Source of the DNA: Macrostomum hystrix | Lineage: Eukaryota > Platyhelminthes > Macrostomidae | NCBI GenBank assembly: GCA_950097015.1 | Contig: CATNEN010000039.1 | Coordinates: forward strand, 9,580,001 to 9,644,000 | DNA length: 64,000 nucleotides | Direction: 5' to 3' | Shown: positions 21,401 through 26,788 of the stretch, one piece after another | How positions within the stretch are numbered: position 1 is the first letter of the stretch | How the letters are laid out: each line of letters begins with the position of its first letter | Notes under the pieces: generated by a model | The model's database searches: none | Seen by the model: the letters and a program-made list of their open reading frames with translations, nothing else | Told to the model about the DNA's origin: nothing | Position numbers and translations under genes: made by a program

Positions 21401-22025
21401 GCTTGAATAGCAGATGAATCGAAGCAGGAATCGCAGATAGAATCGAAGCAGGAATCGCAGATAGAATCGAAGCAGGAATCGCTGATAGAATCGAAGCAGG
21501 AATCGCTAACGCGGCTAACGGAATCGAACTAGGAATCGTAGATTGAATCAAAGCAGGAATCGCTGATAGAATCGAAGCGGGAATGGCAGATATAATCGAA
21601 GCAGGAATCGCTTCTAGAATTGAAGTAAAAATCGAAGATAGATTCAAAGCAGGTTTCGCAGATAGAAGCAGGTGCAACAGCCAATTCGTACATACGCGGG
21701 CCGCATCCTGTGGGGATTTGTTAATTTAGGTATCTAAGCTCACTGTGCTCACAGTGTACATCATGAATGTACGAGTGTAAATTCCCACTTCGCCCCGAAG
21801 GCCAACTCCAAGATGAGGCTGAAGGAGCAGCAGCAGAAGCGGCTGAGCCAGGGCGCCAGCGGCGGCAGCGTCAGTGTCAGCGGCGCCGGGGCTGGCGGAA
21901 TGCTATTGAACAGCGGAGGCTACGGAGTGGGCCCACAGATGCCACAGCAGCCACAGCAGCAGCAGCAGCAACCGATGGCGGGCAAGCCGGCGTCCTACAT
22001 GGGCCAGGTCGGTTCATTGCGTTGA
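263..22025 (+). CDS. ERC: ERC/ELKS/CAST (Bruchpilot-type) active-zone scaffold, 5'-partial, 15 exons assembled
   Basis: Joined exons: 263-427, 2441-2992, 6241-6632, 7076-7519, 7938-8405, 11511-11627, 13689-13814, 13906-14034, 14458-14726, 15129-15483, 16105-16333, 19022-19246, 20052-20427, 20800-21037, 21801-22025. Every junction is GT-AG and every codon phase matches, giving 1436 codons including the final TGA, but with one internal TAA at 19228. Nearly all of it is heptad-rich coiled coil. Family signatures seen: LDLKERKVSVLQRKVENLE and ALAERDRLLERLKAQKDR (exon 2), DSVRVTAERE (exon 3), EKDANIALLE (exon 14), and a short basic NSKMRLK block (exon 15), in the family's order. ERC proteins scaffold the presynaptic cytomatrix and cortical vesicle docking with RIM, liprin and Rab6. 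Exons 4-13 add about 910 residues between the conserved VTAERE and EKDANIALLE blocks, which are much closer together in vertebrate ERC1/2. The end lacks the vertebrate C-terminal IWA PDZ ligand. The N-terminal part lies outside the window. Confidence 0.9.
565..895 (-). mobile_element. tRNA-derived SINE, family A, copy 1
   Basis: On the minus strand: a tRNA-like head (B-box-like AGCTCGATTCC), a GC-rich body with CACAGTAAGAGTGTACACTG, and a 3' end of (TTA)n, visible on + as TAA repeats at 565-585. It lies in the first ERC intron. Confidence 0.75.
1827..2425 (+). repeat. 20-bp minisatellite, 3'-splice-site-like
   Basis: About 29 copies of a 20-bp unit, consensus TTTCCTCAGGGATCCCTCCG, in the intron before ERC exon 2 and ending about 15 bp from the acceptor tract. 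Each unit holds pyrimidine-CAG/G. The array is open in one frame and produces a false ORF continuing into the exon. Confidence 0.95.
2441..2992 (+). CDS. ERC: ERC exon 2 of window
   Basis: The acceptor TTCTTCTAACAG ends at 2440 and the donor GTGAGT starts at 2993, phase 1 to phase 1. It encodes about 184 residues from DLEDMRKRLKEKEVLLDKK through LDLKERKVSVLQRKVENLE to KQSEIS. This is the best-conserved ERC block in the window. The 20-bp minisatellite of the preceding intron stops only about 20 bp before this exon. Confidence 0.92.
3003..3662 (+). repeat. ~20-bp array passing into a ~42-bp array
   Basis: It starts 10 bp after the exon 2 donor. The left part repeats GTGCCATTTTCAATGTCAAT. The right part alternates GTGCCATTTTCTCACCAAGA with AGTGCCAGTTCCTATATTGA to make a 42-bp unit. 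The shared GTGCCA core shows that the second grew from the first. Confidence 0.93.
4380..5222 (+). repeat. ~31-bp minisatellite with GGGATATCA and GGATAACATTC
   Basis: About 27 copies. The left half carries AGGAATAACATTCAAACTTT or the ATACAAAATTACGG variant alternating; the right half carries GGGATAACATTCAAATGAAG. The arrangement of variants shows pairwise (62-bp) higher-order repetition on the left. Confidence 0.93.
6040..6201 (+). repeat. 20-bp minisatellite
   Basis: Eight nearly perfect copies of GTGAACAGTCGAGTGAATCA, ending about 40 bp before ERC exon 3. Confidence 0.95.
6241..6632 (+). CDS. ERC: ERC exon 3 of window
   Basis: The acceptor GCCATCGCAG ends at 6240 and the donor GTGAGA starts at 6633, phase 1 to phase 0. 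It encodes coiled coil with DRKKTSHLLEEAAAR and KALKDSVRVTAEREINFEQ. These match the ERC segments around KKxxQMLEEARRR and ALRESVxITAERE. Confidence 0.9.
6680..7020 (+). repeat. 16-bp pyrimidine minisatellite, 3'-splice-site-like
   Basis: About 21 copies of CCATTTCTCAGCCTCT (variant CACCCTCT) in the 443-bp intron before ERC exon 4. Each unit contains TTTCTCAG, so the intron offers a dozen or more acceptor look-alikes before the real one at 7075. Confidence 0.95.
7076..7519 (+). CDS. ERC: ERC exon 4 of window (expansion region)
   Basis: The acceptor GATTTCCAG ends at 7075 and the donor GTGAGA starts at 7520, phase 0 to 0, 148 codons. The coiled coil contains LETEVYSTYIPEIDKLRRL, then a non-helical stretch with a His run (HPQHHHHQ) and an eight-Ala run, then coiled coil again. 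I do not recognise an equivalent in vertebrate ERC. The LETE...EIDKLR module recurs in exon 13. Confidence 0.85.
7582..7905 (+). repeat. 21-bp minisatellite
   Basis: About 15 copies of a 21-bp unit, AATGGCACTGACAGGAGACA plus G, with AAAGGAGACA and ACAAGAGACA variants. The unit is divisible by 3 without stops, so ORFs run through it in several frames. It fills most of the intron between ERC exons 4 and 5. Confidence 0.95.
7938..8405 (+). CDS. ERC: ERC exon 5 of window (expansion region)
   Basis: The acceptor TCTTCACGCAG ends at 7937 and the donor GTGAGT starts at 8406, phase 0 to 0, 156 codons. It is uninterrupted coiled coil (LSQQLASAEASLSKDLDNQ at the start, LSYKEDRLRQTKTSH at the end), rich in Lys, Glu, Gln and Leu. 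Confidence 0.85.
8495..8795 (+). repeat. Decayed tandem repeat around TTGTTGCTAAGGAAATCT
   Basis: Six or seven degenerate copies, spaced about 40-60 bp, of a motif like TTTGTTGCTAAGGAAATCTT. It looks like an old, diverged minisatellite, in contrast to the near-identical arrays elsewhere. Confidence 0.55.
9275..11392 (+). repeat. 2.1-kb minisatellite, unit ~24-25 bp
   Basis: About 85 copies built from GAGAACCAATGTCCCCCA followed by AACAGCA or GGAGCA. Mixed 18-, 24-, 25- and 31-bp units give higher-order blocks; for example, the order of variants near 10280-10400 recurs near 10420-10520. No stops occur in several frames on both strands, giving false ORFs of up to 593 codons. Confidence 0.95.
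11511..11627 (+). CDS. ERC: ERC exon 6 of window
   Basis: A strong pyrimidine tract ends CACCCCTCCAG at 11510; the donor GTGAGT starts at 11628. Phase 0 to 0, 39 codons of coiled coil (SEELTRLRNANLEATERNS). The sequence just upstream of this exon has a diverged second copy 2.6 kb upstream. Confidence 0.8.
12165..13612 (+). repeat. 45-bp minisatellite
   Basis: About 30 copies of a 45-bp unit containing TCCTAGATCCCAGGTTGAGC and AGCCTCATAATTCTTAAATC. Alternating Ala/Gly and CAG/CTT variants mark 90-bp and larger higher-order repeats. The last copies shorten to about 30 bp. It lies between ERC exons 6 and 7. Confidence 0.95.
13689..13814 (+). CDS. ERC: ERC exon 7 of window
   Basis: The acceptor GTGTTTATCCAG ends at 13688 and the donor GTGAGT starts at 13815, phase 0 to 0, 42 codons. 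The coiled coil runs from EKMRTELDLSKKRLLDAEK to KTLEMEV. Confidence 0.8.
13906..14034 (+). CDS. ERC: ERC exon 8 of window
   Basis: The acceptor ACCATCGCAG ends at 13905 and the donor GTGAGA starts at 14035, phase 0 to 0, 43 codons. It contains QEIERLQKLAEDIQTRL and LDEREHRIRRLEQEN. The EREHRIxxLE motif recurs in exon 13, pointing to internal duplication. The preceding intron is only 91 bp. Confidence 0.8.
14045..14370 (+). repeat. ATCGAT-rich ~10/21-bp array
   Basis: Repeats of TATCGATTTGTTATCGATTG with shorter variants, decaying to the right. It fills the intron between ERC exons 8 and 9 and starts within about 10 bp of the donor. Confidence 0.88.
14458..14726 (+). CDS. ERC: ERC exon 9 of window (has no in-frame ATG)
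   Basis: The acceptor GGTTCCCAG ends at 14457 and the donor GTCAGT starts at 14727, phase 0 to 2. The frame is open for 89 codons plus 2 bases: NDLLDEIHTLRKKNYELEA, a Gly/Ser-rich linker, then coiled coil ending RNQEQEAS. The phase-2 end joins exactly to the next exon's single base, making AGG (Arg). The polypyrimidine tract is weak. Confidence 0.75.
14745..15077 (+). repeat. 20-bp minisatellite
   Basis: About 16 copies of GACAGACATGCTAGACACCT, in the intron between ERC exons 9 and 10, beginning about 20 bp after the donor. Confidence 0.95.
15129..15483 (+). CDS. ERC: ERC exon 10 of window
   Basis: The acceptor GCCCTGTCGCAG ends at 15128 and the donor GTGAGA starts at 15484, phase 2 to 0. 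The coiled coil includes LQQELSRKDSQLEKLQLEL and a Gln-rich segment (QLQQLQQQLERLMGQQ). Confidence 0.85.
15540..15952 (+). repeat. ~43-bp minisatellite with palindromic core
   Basis: About nine diverged copies of a unit holding GGGGGTCAATTGACCCCCGT, AGATAATCAAACTGATACTA. The core GGGGTCAATTGACCCC is a perfect 16-bp palindrome. It fills the intron between ERC exons 10 and 11. Confidence 0.9.
16105..16333 (+). CDS. ERC: ERC exon 11 of window
   Basis: The acceptor CACCTCATTCAG ends at 16104 and the donor GTGAGC starts at 16334, phase 0 to 1. The coiled coil runs from VQSDQRVRLETDMLSLRNQ to SKDRAL. An alternative donor-like GTGAG lies near 16255, but only 16334 gives a phase matching the next exon. 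The following 2.7-kb intron holds the nested secreted-protein gene. Confidence 0.8.
16426..16865 (-). mobile_element. SINE family A, copy 2 (interrupted)
   Basis: The same family as at 18128: CACATCATTTGGT, AGCCAGCGAGGAGGCA, CACTCTCACTGTGCCTTGGA and TTGGCGCGAGAGGCAAACGC in the same order. About 150 bp of unrelated sequence interrupts it after 16645. In an ERC intron. Confidence 0.7.
17095..18012 (+). CDS. Unknown secreted protein, intronless gene nested in an ERC intron
   Basis: The 305-residue frame starts at an ATG in good context (ACCATGG). Residues 1-20 are a typical signal peptide: a short N-region, nine consecutive Leu, and QCLSG before the likely cleavage site. The mature part is about 285 residues with seven Cys, at C27 and in TACLID, GSCSRL, AGCGSE, RSCWID, NGCSND and EVCGWA. 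It has three N-glycosylation sequons (NYS, NAS, NNT) and no second membrane segment. I recognise no domain. Codon use is GC-rich like the flanking ERC exons, and the frame is open for its whole length although it lies in intronic DNA. It sits between two SINEs in the same orientation as ERC. It could be an ordinary nested gene or a retrocopy; no poly(A) tail or target-site duplication is visible. Confidence 0.65.
   Translation: MATATPLLLLLLLLLQCLSGETQSVSCDKIRPVSWNGLYIAKSNSEQLVSRTADVTACLIDAVIRQSAQAPEAVRLDESSGSCSRLGQPMFANYSQQPPAVRFYASSRFGQPRLVLLSAKAGSGVSVRLLYSTRAAGCGSEGFLLLWPGAAPQVSTYRSCWIDSLTELSQIADLMPRRQLIVELLAASGTRLLSIVFNASFGSNWFSKQAIISSEPELNLKNLAFNQFSVSFTSPQYSVDRSFYISVQHNGCSNDKGLLAIVENNTEVCGWAARSNPAPAILYNLALAEWSSNAKPADYFVLSVA
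18128..18495 (+). mobile_element. SINE family A, copy 3 (fullest copy)
   Basis: The tRNA-like head GGCGGTCGGAGGCAGAGTAG, with AACGCGTTTGCCTCTCG and B-box-like AGTTCGATTCCG, is followed by GCGCAGCCGC, CACAGTGAGAGTGTACACTA, AAAGTCAGGGCAGATGTACA, the conserved AATTGCCTCCTCGCTGGCTG, and a 3' end CTGCAATTATTATTGTTATT. About 370 bp. It lies 115 bp downstream of the nested secreted-protein gene. Confidence 0.82.
18500..19021 (+). other. Remainder of ERC intron 11-12, no gene seen
   Basis: AT-rich intronic sequence with no array or ORF of interest, apart from a short SINE-like scrap (GGGCGCAGCCGCAGATC) near 18795. Confidence 0.6.
19022..19246 (+). CDS. ERC: ERC exon 12 of window, with an in-frame TAA
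   Basis: The acceptor GAATTTACTCAG ends at 19021 and the donor GTGAGT starts at 19247, phase 1 to 1. The coiled coil has DLQAELRDKDARLKDVTRE and DRERQLFELQAEM. The frame meets TAA at 19228-19230 (context QERNR-stop-LEEEM); CAA in place of TAA would leave an uninterrupted coil. A weak internal donor, GTCAGC at 19139, has the same phase and would splice the stop out. It is therefore undecided whether this is a nonsense allele, an alternative end, an assembly error or the wrong donor. Confidence 0.7.
   Translation, partial: PTCKPSCATKTPASRMSLASSTSASARFNASAMTFAIGSVSCSSCRPRWTGAAGAITAALTADCRRETDNWKKR
19320..20018 (+). repeat. 24-bp minisatellite around an exon fragment
   Basis: Units of 24 bp, GAATCGAAGCAGGAATCGCA plus GATA, with AGTTGAAGCG variants. 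It is interrupted by the 89-bp exon 13 fragment at 19458-19546. The block from about 19575 to 19680 recurs at about 19695 to 19800 (120-bp higher order). The same unit is found at 21189-21667. Confidence 0.93.
19458..19546 (+). repeat. Exact 89-bp duplicate of ERC exon 13 end and intron start
   Basis: Identical to 20374-20462, including the last 54 exon bases, the GTGAGC donor and 35 intron bases. Identity stops sharply on both sides, where 24-bp array sequence begins. Confidence 0.95.
20052..20427 (+). CDS. ERC: ERC exon 13 of window
   Basis: The acceptor TTTGTACACGCGCAG ends at 20051 and the donor GTGAGC starts at 20428, phase 1 to 2. The coiled coil has LLHEREHRIHLLETECFQ and EEIERLRKEL, two Gly-rich linkers, and ends RCGQTIADL. 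Its last 54 bases plus the start of the next intron are repeated exactly at 19458-19546. Confidence 0.82.
20470..20690 (+). repeat. 32-bp minisatellite
   Basis: Six to seven copies of a 32-bp unit with GGGATATTTCACTCATGAGA and TCTCAGGTCCTT/TCTCAGATTCTT, in the ERC intron between exons 13 and 14, starting about 40 bp after the donor. Confidence 0.92.
20800..21037 (+). CDS. ERC: ERC exon 14 of window (conserved C-terminal block)
   Basis: The acceptor CCTAAAAAACAG ends at 20799 and the donor GTGAGT starts at 21038, phase 2 to 0. It encodes LDKRERDLRNLEQQLDRQ, then KEEALMSSVCEKDANIALLE. This matches the diagnostic ERC C-terminal sequence (MKQEALLAAISEKDANIALLE-like) and is the strongest family evidence for the 3' half. 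Confidence 0.92.
21189..21667 (+). repeat. 24-bp minisatellite, second array of the same family
   Basis: AATCGAAGCAGGAATCGCAG units mixed with AACGGAATCGAACTAGGAAT variants. More diverged than the 19.3-20.0 kb array. It ends in AGCAGGTGCAACAG, the same sequence that ends the other array. Confidence 0.9.
21801..22025 (+). CDS. ERC: ERC terminal exon
   Basis: The acceptor CGCCCCGAAG ends at 21800, phase 0. It encodes ANSKMRLKEQQQKRLSQ, equivalent to the ERC QNRMKLMADNY segment, then a Gly/Ser-rich and Gln-rich tail ending GKPASYMGQVGSLR and TGA at 22023-22025. There is no IWA PDZ ligand. A poor donor (CAG/GTCGGT near 22008) could lead to a further exon, but I found none. An AATAAA at 22681 may be the poly(A) signal. 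Confidence 0.82.
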   Translation, partial: ANSKMRLKEQQQKRLSQGASGGSVSVSGAGAGGMLLNSGGYGVGPQMPQQPQQQQQQPMAGKPASYMGQVGSLR

Positions 22026-23154
22026 TCTTCTTGACTCAATTGACTTCGAGAGTGCTGAGCAAGGCTTGAATTGTTTTATTGTCTTTTGTTCGAAAATAAT
22101 CACTTTTATAACAAATTTGTTATCTATTTGCTCTCTCACAAATCTAATCTCGAAATTGAAAAAGCGCGCTTTGTAAATACTACTTGCAGTAGTGCTCCAA
22201 CGTTAATGTTAATCTAGTCTAGTCATTTTTGTTTCTGCTAGTATTTAAGTAAAGTTTCCATTTTTCTGTCTTTTTATTATTCGACGAAATTTACTTTTTC
22301 CTTTTTAGTCCAGTTCTTGTTGTCCGTCTAGTCAGATTATTCTATTTACAACGCTTTTATCTTCACTTTGCTACTCACTGTGGTAACTGATAGTAGTGCA
22401 GTTTGTGCATGCTAAGATTTTTTCGCGATGACTTTTTAGATAACAAAATTATTTATTTTTGTTACAATAATTCTGGCTTTAAGCATTCACTGCACATGCA
22501 CATGGCACTTCATATTTATTACAGATAATAAGTTTTTATGATTCTAATCTACTTTATCAAAATCCTCTTATCTCTGAACTACCAACTTTTATATACTCGT
22601 AAGATGGCGTTTTTGCTTATTAATATGTTCGCTTCTGTGTTCTGCAACCCTTTATTATGGATGCTTTTTGTAATTAAAATAATAAATATTTATTTAACTA
22701 TTGTACTAGGGTTTATAGCATTAGTTGTTATAGTCTACGGAACTATTTTAATCGTCAATAAATCGTATATTACAGTTACTTGCACTTTAATTCATTGTTA
22801 TATTCTCTAGCTTTATTTTCTTTGTTGTACTTTTACTATGAACTTTTACAGGGACTTAGCTGTGTGAAAATGATTTTTTCTGCTGACCTATTCTTTAGTA
22901 ACTAAAAGTTTCAATTTTTAGGTTAAATTTTCATTGTTTATAATTCCTTCGATAACAATTTTCATTTTCGAGTTAGTTTTTGTTAACGATTTTAACAAAT
23001 GTATAATAAATAAGCTATCCGCGATTAGGAATCTAAAAAAATATGCTTTTTCTTCTACTTTAACATCAACCTGTGCATGGTCTCCGCGTACTTATTTGCT
23101 TTTTTATCATAAAGATAACTTTTATTGGCTCATTAAACAAAAAGAGACGACCCA
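22026..23154 (+). other. AT-rich 3' flank of ERC, no gene seen
   Basis: Likely 3'UTR and intergenic sequence. AATAAA occurs at 22681, among other AATAAA-like sites. The short ORFs here (for example 22538-22810) are AT-rich and look random. Confidence 0.6.
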
Positions 23155-24640
23155 CTAGACATTAAGTGTCCTTGACCCACTAGACATAAATAGTCCTTGA
23201 CCCACTAGACACAAATAGTCCTTGACCCACTAGACATAAAGAGTCCTTGACCCACTAGACACAAATAGTCCTTGACCCACTAGACATAAATAGTCCTTGA
23301 CCCACTAGACATAAATAGTCCTTGACCCACTAGACATTAAGTGTCCTTGACCCACTAGACACAAATAGTCCTTGACCCACTAGACACAAATAGTCCTTGA
23401 CCCACTAGACATTAAGTGTCCTTGACCCACTAGACACAAATAGTCCTTGACCCACTAGACACAAATAGTCCTTGACCCACTAGACATAAAGAGTCCTTGA
23501 CCCACTAGACACAAATAGTCCTTGACCCACTAGACACAAAGAGTCTTTGACCCACTGACCATAAAGTGTCCCTGACCCACTAGACACAAATAGTTCTTGA
23601 CCCACTAGACATAAAGAGTCCTTGACCCACTAGACATAAAGAGTCCTTGACCCACTAGACACAAAAAGTCCTTGACCCACTAGACATAAAGTGTCCCTGA
23701 CCCACCGACCATAAAGTGTCCTTGACCCACTAGACACAAATAGTCCTTGACCCACTAGACATAAAGAGTCCTTGACCCACTAGACATTAAGTGTCCTTGA
23801 CCCACTAGACACAAATAGTCCTTGACCCACTAGACATAAAGAGTCCTTGACCCACTAGACACAAATAGTCCTTGACCCACTAGACATAAAGAGTCCTTGA
23901 CCCACTAGACATAAATAGTCCTTGACCCACTAGACATAAACGTGTTCTGGACCCACTAGACATAAAGAGTCCTTGACCAACTAGACATAAAGAGTCCTTG
24001 ACCCACTAGACATTAAGTGTCCTTGACCCACTAGACACAAATAGTCCTTGACCCACTAGACATAAAGAGTCCTTGACCCACTAGACATAAACGTGTTCTG
24101 GACCCACTAGACATAAAGAGTCCTTGACCCACTAGACACAAATAGTCCTTGACCCACTAGACATAAAGAGTCCTTGACCCACTAGACATAAATAGTCCTT
24201 GACCCACTAGACATAAACGTGTTCTGGACCCACTAGACATAAAGAGTCCTTGACCAACTAGACATAAAGAGTCCTTGACCCACTAGACATTAAGTGTCCT
24301 TGACCCACTAGACACAAATAGTCCTTGACCCACTAGACATAAAGAGTCCTTGACCCACTAGACATAAACGTGTTCTGGACCCACTAGACATAAAGAGTCC
24401 TTGACCCACTAGACACAAATAGTCCTTGACCCACTAGACATAAAGAGTCCTTGACCCACTAGACATAAAGAGTCCTTGACCCACTAGACACAAATAGTCC
24501 TTGACCCACTAGACATAAAGAGTCCTTGACCCACTAGACATAAAGAGTCCTTGACCCACTAGACATAAAGAGTCCTTGACCCACTAGACATAAAGAGTCC
24601 TTGACCCACTAGACATAAAGGTGCTCTTGACACACTAGAA
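23155..24640 (+). repeat. 25-bp minisatellite, 1.5 kb
   Basis: About 59 copies of a 25-bp unit containing CCTTGACCCACTAGACATAA, with AAGAG/AATAG/AAGTG variants. The rare ACGTGTTCTGG variant occurs at 23941, 24092, 24218 and 24369. The paired spacing of 277 bp shows a higher-order duplication. It ends about 70 bp before the TEX261 splice site. Confidence 0.95.
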
Positions 24641-24708
24641 GTTGTGTACTACTTTTCAAGTAAACGAGCCAGCTTCTAAGCTCGCATATCAGCAGTTTGA
24701 TTTCGCGT

Positions 24709-24720
24709 TTTGAATTTCAG
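24709..24720 (+). promoter_or_regulatory. Candidate 3' splice site (cis or trans) upstream of TEX261
   Basis: TTTTGAATTTCAG ends at 24720 after a T-rich stretch, 76 bp before the TEX261 ATG. It could join a 5'UTR exon or be a spliced-leader acceptor, as in flatworms. No branch point or upstream exon can be named from sequence alone. Confidence 0.35.
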
Positions 24721-24796
24721 CCCGCAGCCAATCGCAGCCCCCAGCCAATCGCTAATCCGAGGCCAACCGTCCTGCGCACCGCTTGACCCTGTGATA

Positions 24797-25453
24797 ATGT
24801 GGCTGCTCTGGCTATTAGGCTGGGCCGCTTACGCACTCTACGCCCTCGCTTTTCTATTCTGCTTCGCTGTTGGACTGTACTACCTGGCCGAACTGGTCGA
24901 AGAGTACACAGTCTTCACCTGCAAGCTCATTCGCTGGATCATTGTAGCCACACTAATATTGCACGGCGCTCTGCTTCTACTAGAAGACACCTGGTGGAGC
25001 CTGATTGGCGTGGGCACTCTGGCGCACATTCTCTACGCCAGCCTGCTGAAAACCTACCCGGACTTTCAGTTCACCTCCCCCAGTTTCATCCTGTCTGCCG
25101 TGCTCCTATTGGCTCATCACTATCTGGCTTTCTCCTACTTCGCCGACGCCTTCCGGCCCTTCCTGGAGGTCCTGGCCTTCTTCACCTTCCTAGTCTGGCC
25201 GACTCCGTTCCTGCTGGTGATCTCGCTCAGCGCCAATGAGCTGGTGCTGCCTCAGACTGAGGAGCGGTCTCGCCTGGTTAGTAGTCAGCAGCAGCAGCGC
25301 CCGATCAATGTACTGTACGCTGATTCCGATTCGTCATCGCACTTTGTCAGCGCCTATTTGAAGGGCCGACGTCGGGGTCTGTTGTACTTTCTAAATAACC
25401 TGCGGGATAGCCTAGTGCCCAACATTGGCTGGAAGTCAAAGAAGGGCTACTAG
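24797..25453 (+). CDS. TEX261: TEX261 (Svp26 family) ER-Golgi membrane protein, single exon
   Basis: A 218-residue polytopic membrane protein; human TEX261 has 196 residues. Diagnostic motifs are GLYYLAELVEEYTV near residues 32-45, HHYLAF in the middle, SLSANELVLP before the cytosolic tail, and a basic KGRRRGLLYFL segment near the end. Four to five hydrophobic segments lie at about residues 2-37, 48-63, 97-117 and 124-148. Family members (yeast Svp26, animal TEX261) act as COPII adaptors exporting selected type II membrane proteins from the ER. The start is the ATG at 24797, which aligns with the family N-terminus (MW..). The frame is open further upstream, but that part has no ATG and contains a good 3' splice site at 24720. 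The C-terminal loop contains a Gln run longer than in the human protein. An AATAAA at 26157 may serve it. Confidence 0.93.
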   Translation: MWLLWLLGWAAYALYALAFLFCFAVGLYYLAELVEEYTVFTCKLIRWIIVATLILHGALLLLEDTWWSLIGVGTLAHILYASLLKTYPDFQFTSPSFILSAVLLLAHHYLAFSYFADAFRPFLEVLAFFTFLVWPTPFLLVISLSANELVLPQTEERSRLVSSQQQQRPINVLYADSDSSSHFVSAYLKGRRRGLLYFLNNLRDSLVPNIGWKSKKGY

Positions 25454-26289
25454 TTCAACTGGAACAAGCCAGCTCTACCCCGGTAGCTCCATGCTAAACT
25501 GCTTTTTAATGCTCGATGTAAGAGTAAAGATACTCTACTTGGCCCATGTAGCTTCGGTGTTGAAACTCTGCTCTATTTCAGTTCCCTATTTGTCTGTGTA
25601 CATGCTTTGAATCTGCTGGTGTCACAGTTGGACTGTTAACGACAAAAATACCTGGAAGCTTTGCAAAAAATTTCTTTATCAGTAGGAAGACCGTGTTATT
25701 CCCCCCTGGGGAGAAGACCATGGGGATATTTCAAATACCCACTGCCTACTTCACGATAGCACCCAATCTGAATGACCGATTTTCGTGATATTCCACCAAA
25801 TGGATCAACATTTTCCGCCATTTACGATCGTCGAGATATTCAGCGACACTTGTCGGATGCCCTGGTGACAATGACTTCTATGGCGAATCCATATTGGTTC
25901 AAAAAAATTAACAATTTAATTTAAAAAAATAGGTTTTTGGCACCAAACACACCGACAGGAATTACGAGACGAAGCTAATTAAAAATATTAATGTCGGCGT
26001 TTGATGCATTACTGGGGTACGACTTATCGATTTTGCTTCTGGCTGTACTGGCTGTTCATTGTAAAATAGTGTTTGCTGATTATAATTTTAAACTCATTTT
26101 TATCAATACTGTGTTGCGTTTCTACATAATTTGGGGTTCACGATCATTATTTAGCGAATAAAATATCCTGAGCAGTTATATAATTCAACTGAGCAGGCAT
26201 AGTGCCTTTCGACTCATCTCACAATTAATAAACTCATGCAAAGCTGATAAATTGAGTCCATTTTCACTAATTATTCTATTTATAAATAG
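25454..26289 (+). other. TEX261 3' flank, no gene seen
   Basis: AT-rich sequence with AATAAA at 26157. Nothing else recognised. Confidence 0.55.
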
Positions 26290-26788
26290 CACTGGGTGTC
26301 TATAAGGATGCAGTGAGTGTCTATAAGGAGGCAGTGAGTGTCTATAAGGAGGCAGTGTCTATAAGGAGGCAGTGAGTGTCTCTAAGGAGGCAGTGAGTGT
26401 CTATAAGAAGGCAGTGAGTGTCTATAAGGAGGCAGTGAGTGTCTATAAGAAGGCAGTGGTGTCTCTAAGAAGGCAGTGAGTGTCTCTAAGGAGGCGGTGG
26501 TGTCTATAAGGAGGCAGTGAGTGTCTATAAGAAGACAGTGAGTGTCTATAAGAATACAGTGAGTGTCTATAAGAAGACAGTGAGTGTCTATAAGAAGACA
26601 GTGAGTGTCTATAAGAAGGCAGTGAGTGTCTATAAGAAGGCAGTGAGTGTCTATAAGGAGGCGGTGGTGTCTATAAGGAGGCAGTGAGTGTCTATAAGAA
26701 GACAGTGAGTGTCTATAAGAAGACAGTGAGTGTCTATAAGAAGGCAGTGGTGTCTCTAAGAAGGCAGTGAGTGTCTCTAAGGAGGCAG
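26290..26788 (+). repeat. 21-bp minisatellite, 5'-splice-site-like
   Basis: About 24 copies of GTGAGTGTCTATAAGGAGGC plus A, with GAAGGC and GAAGAC variants. Each unit holds a GTGAGT donor look-alike. Confidence 0.95.

Noticed and set aside
23155-24640. CRISPR-like periodic array
   Set aside because: There are no unique spacers: the whole 25-bp period repeats, and the context is animal DNA.
24799-25239. 146-codon ORF overlapping TEX261
   Set aside because: A +2 frame shadow of TEX261.
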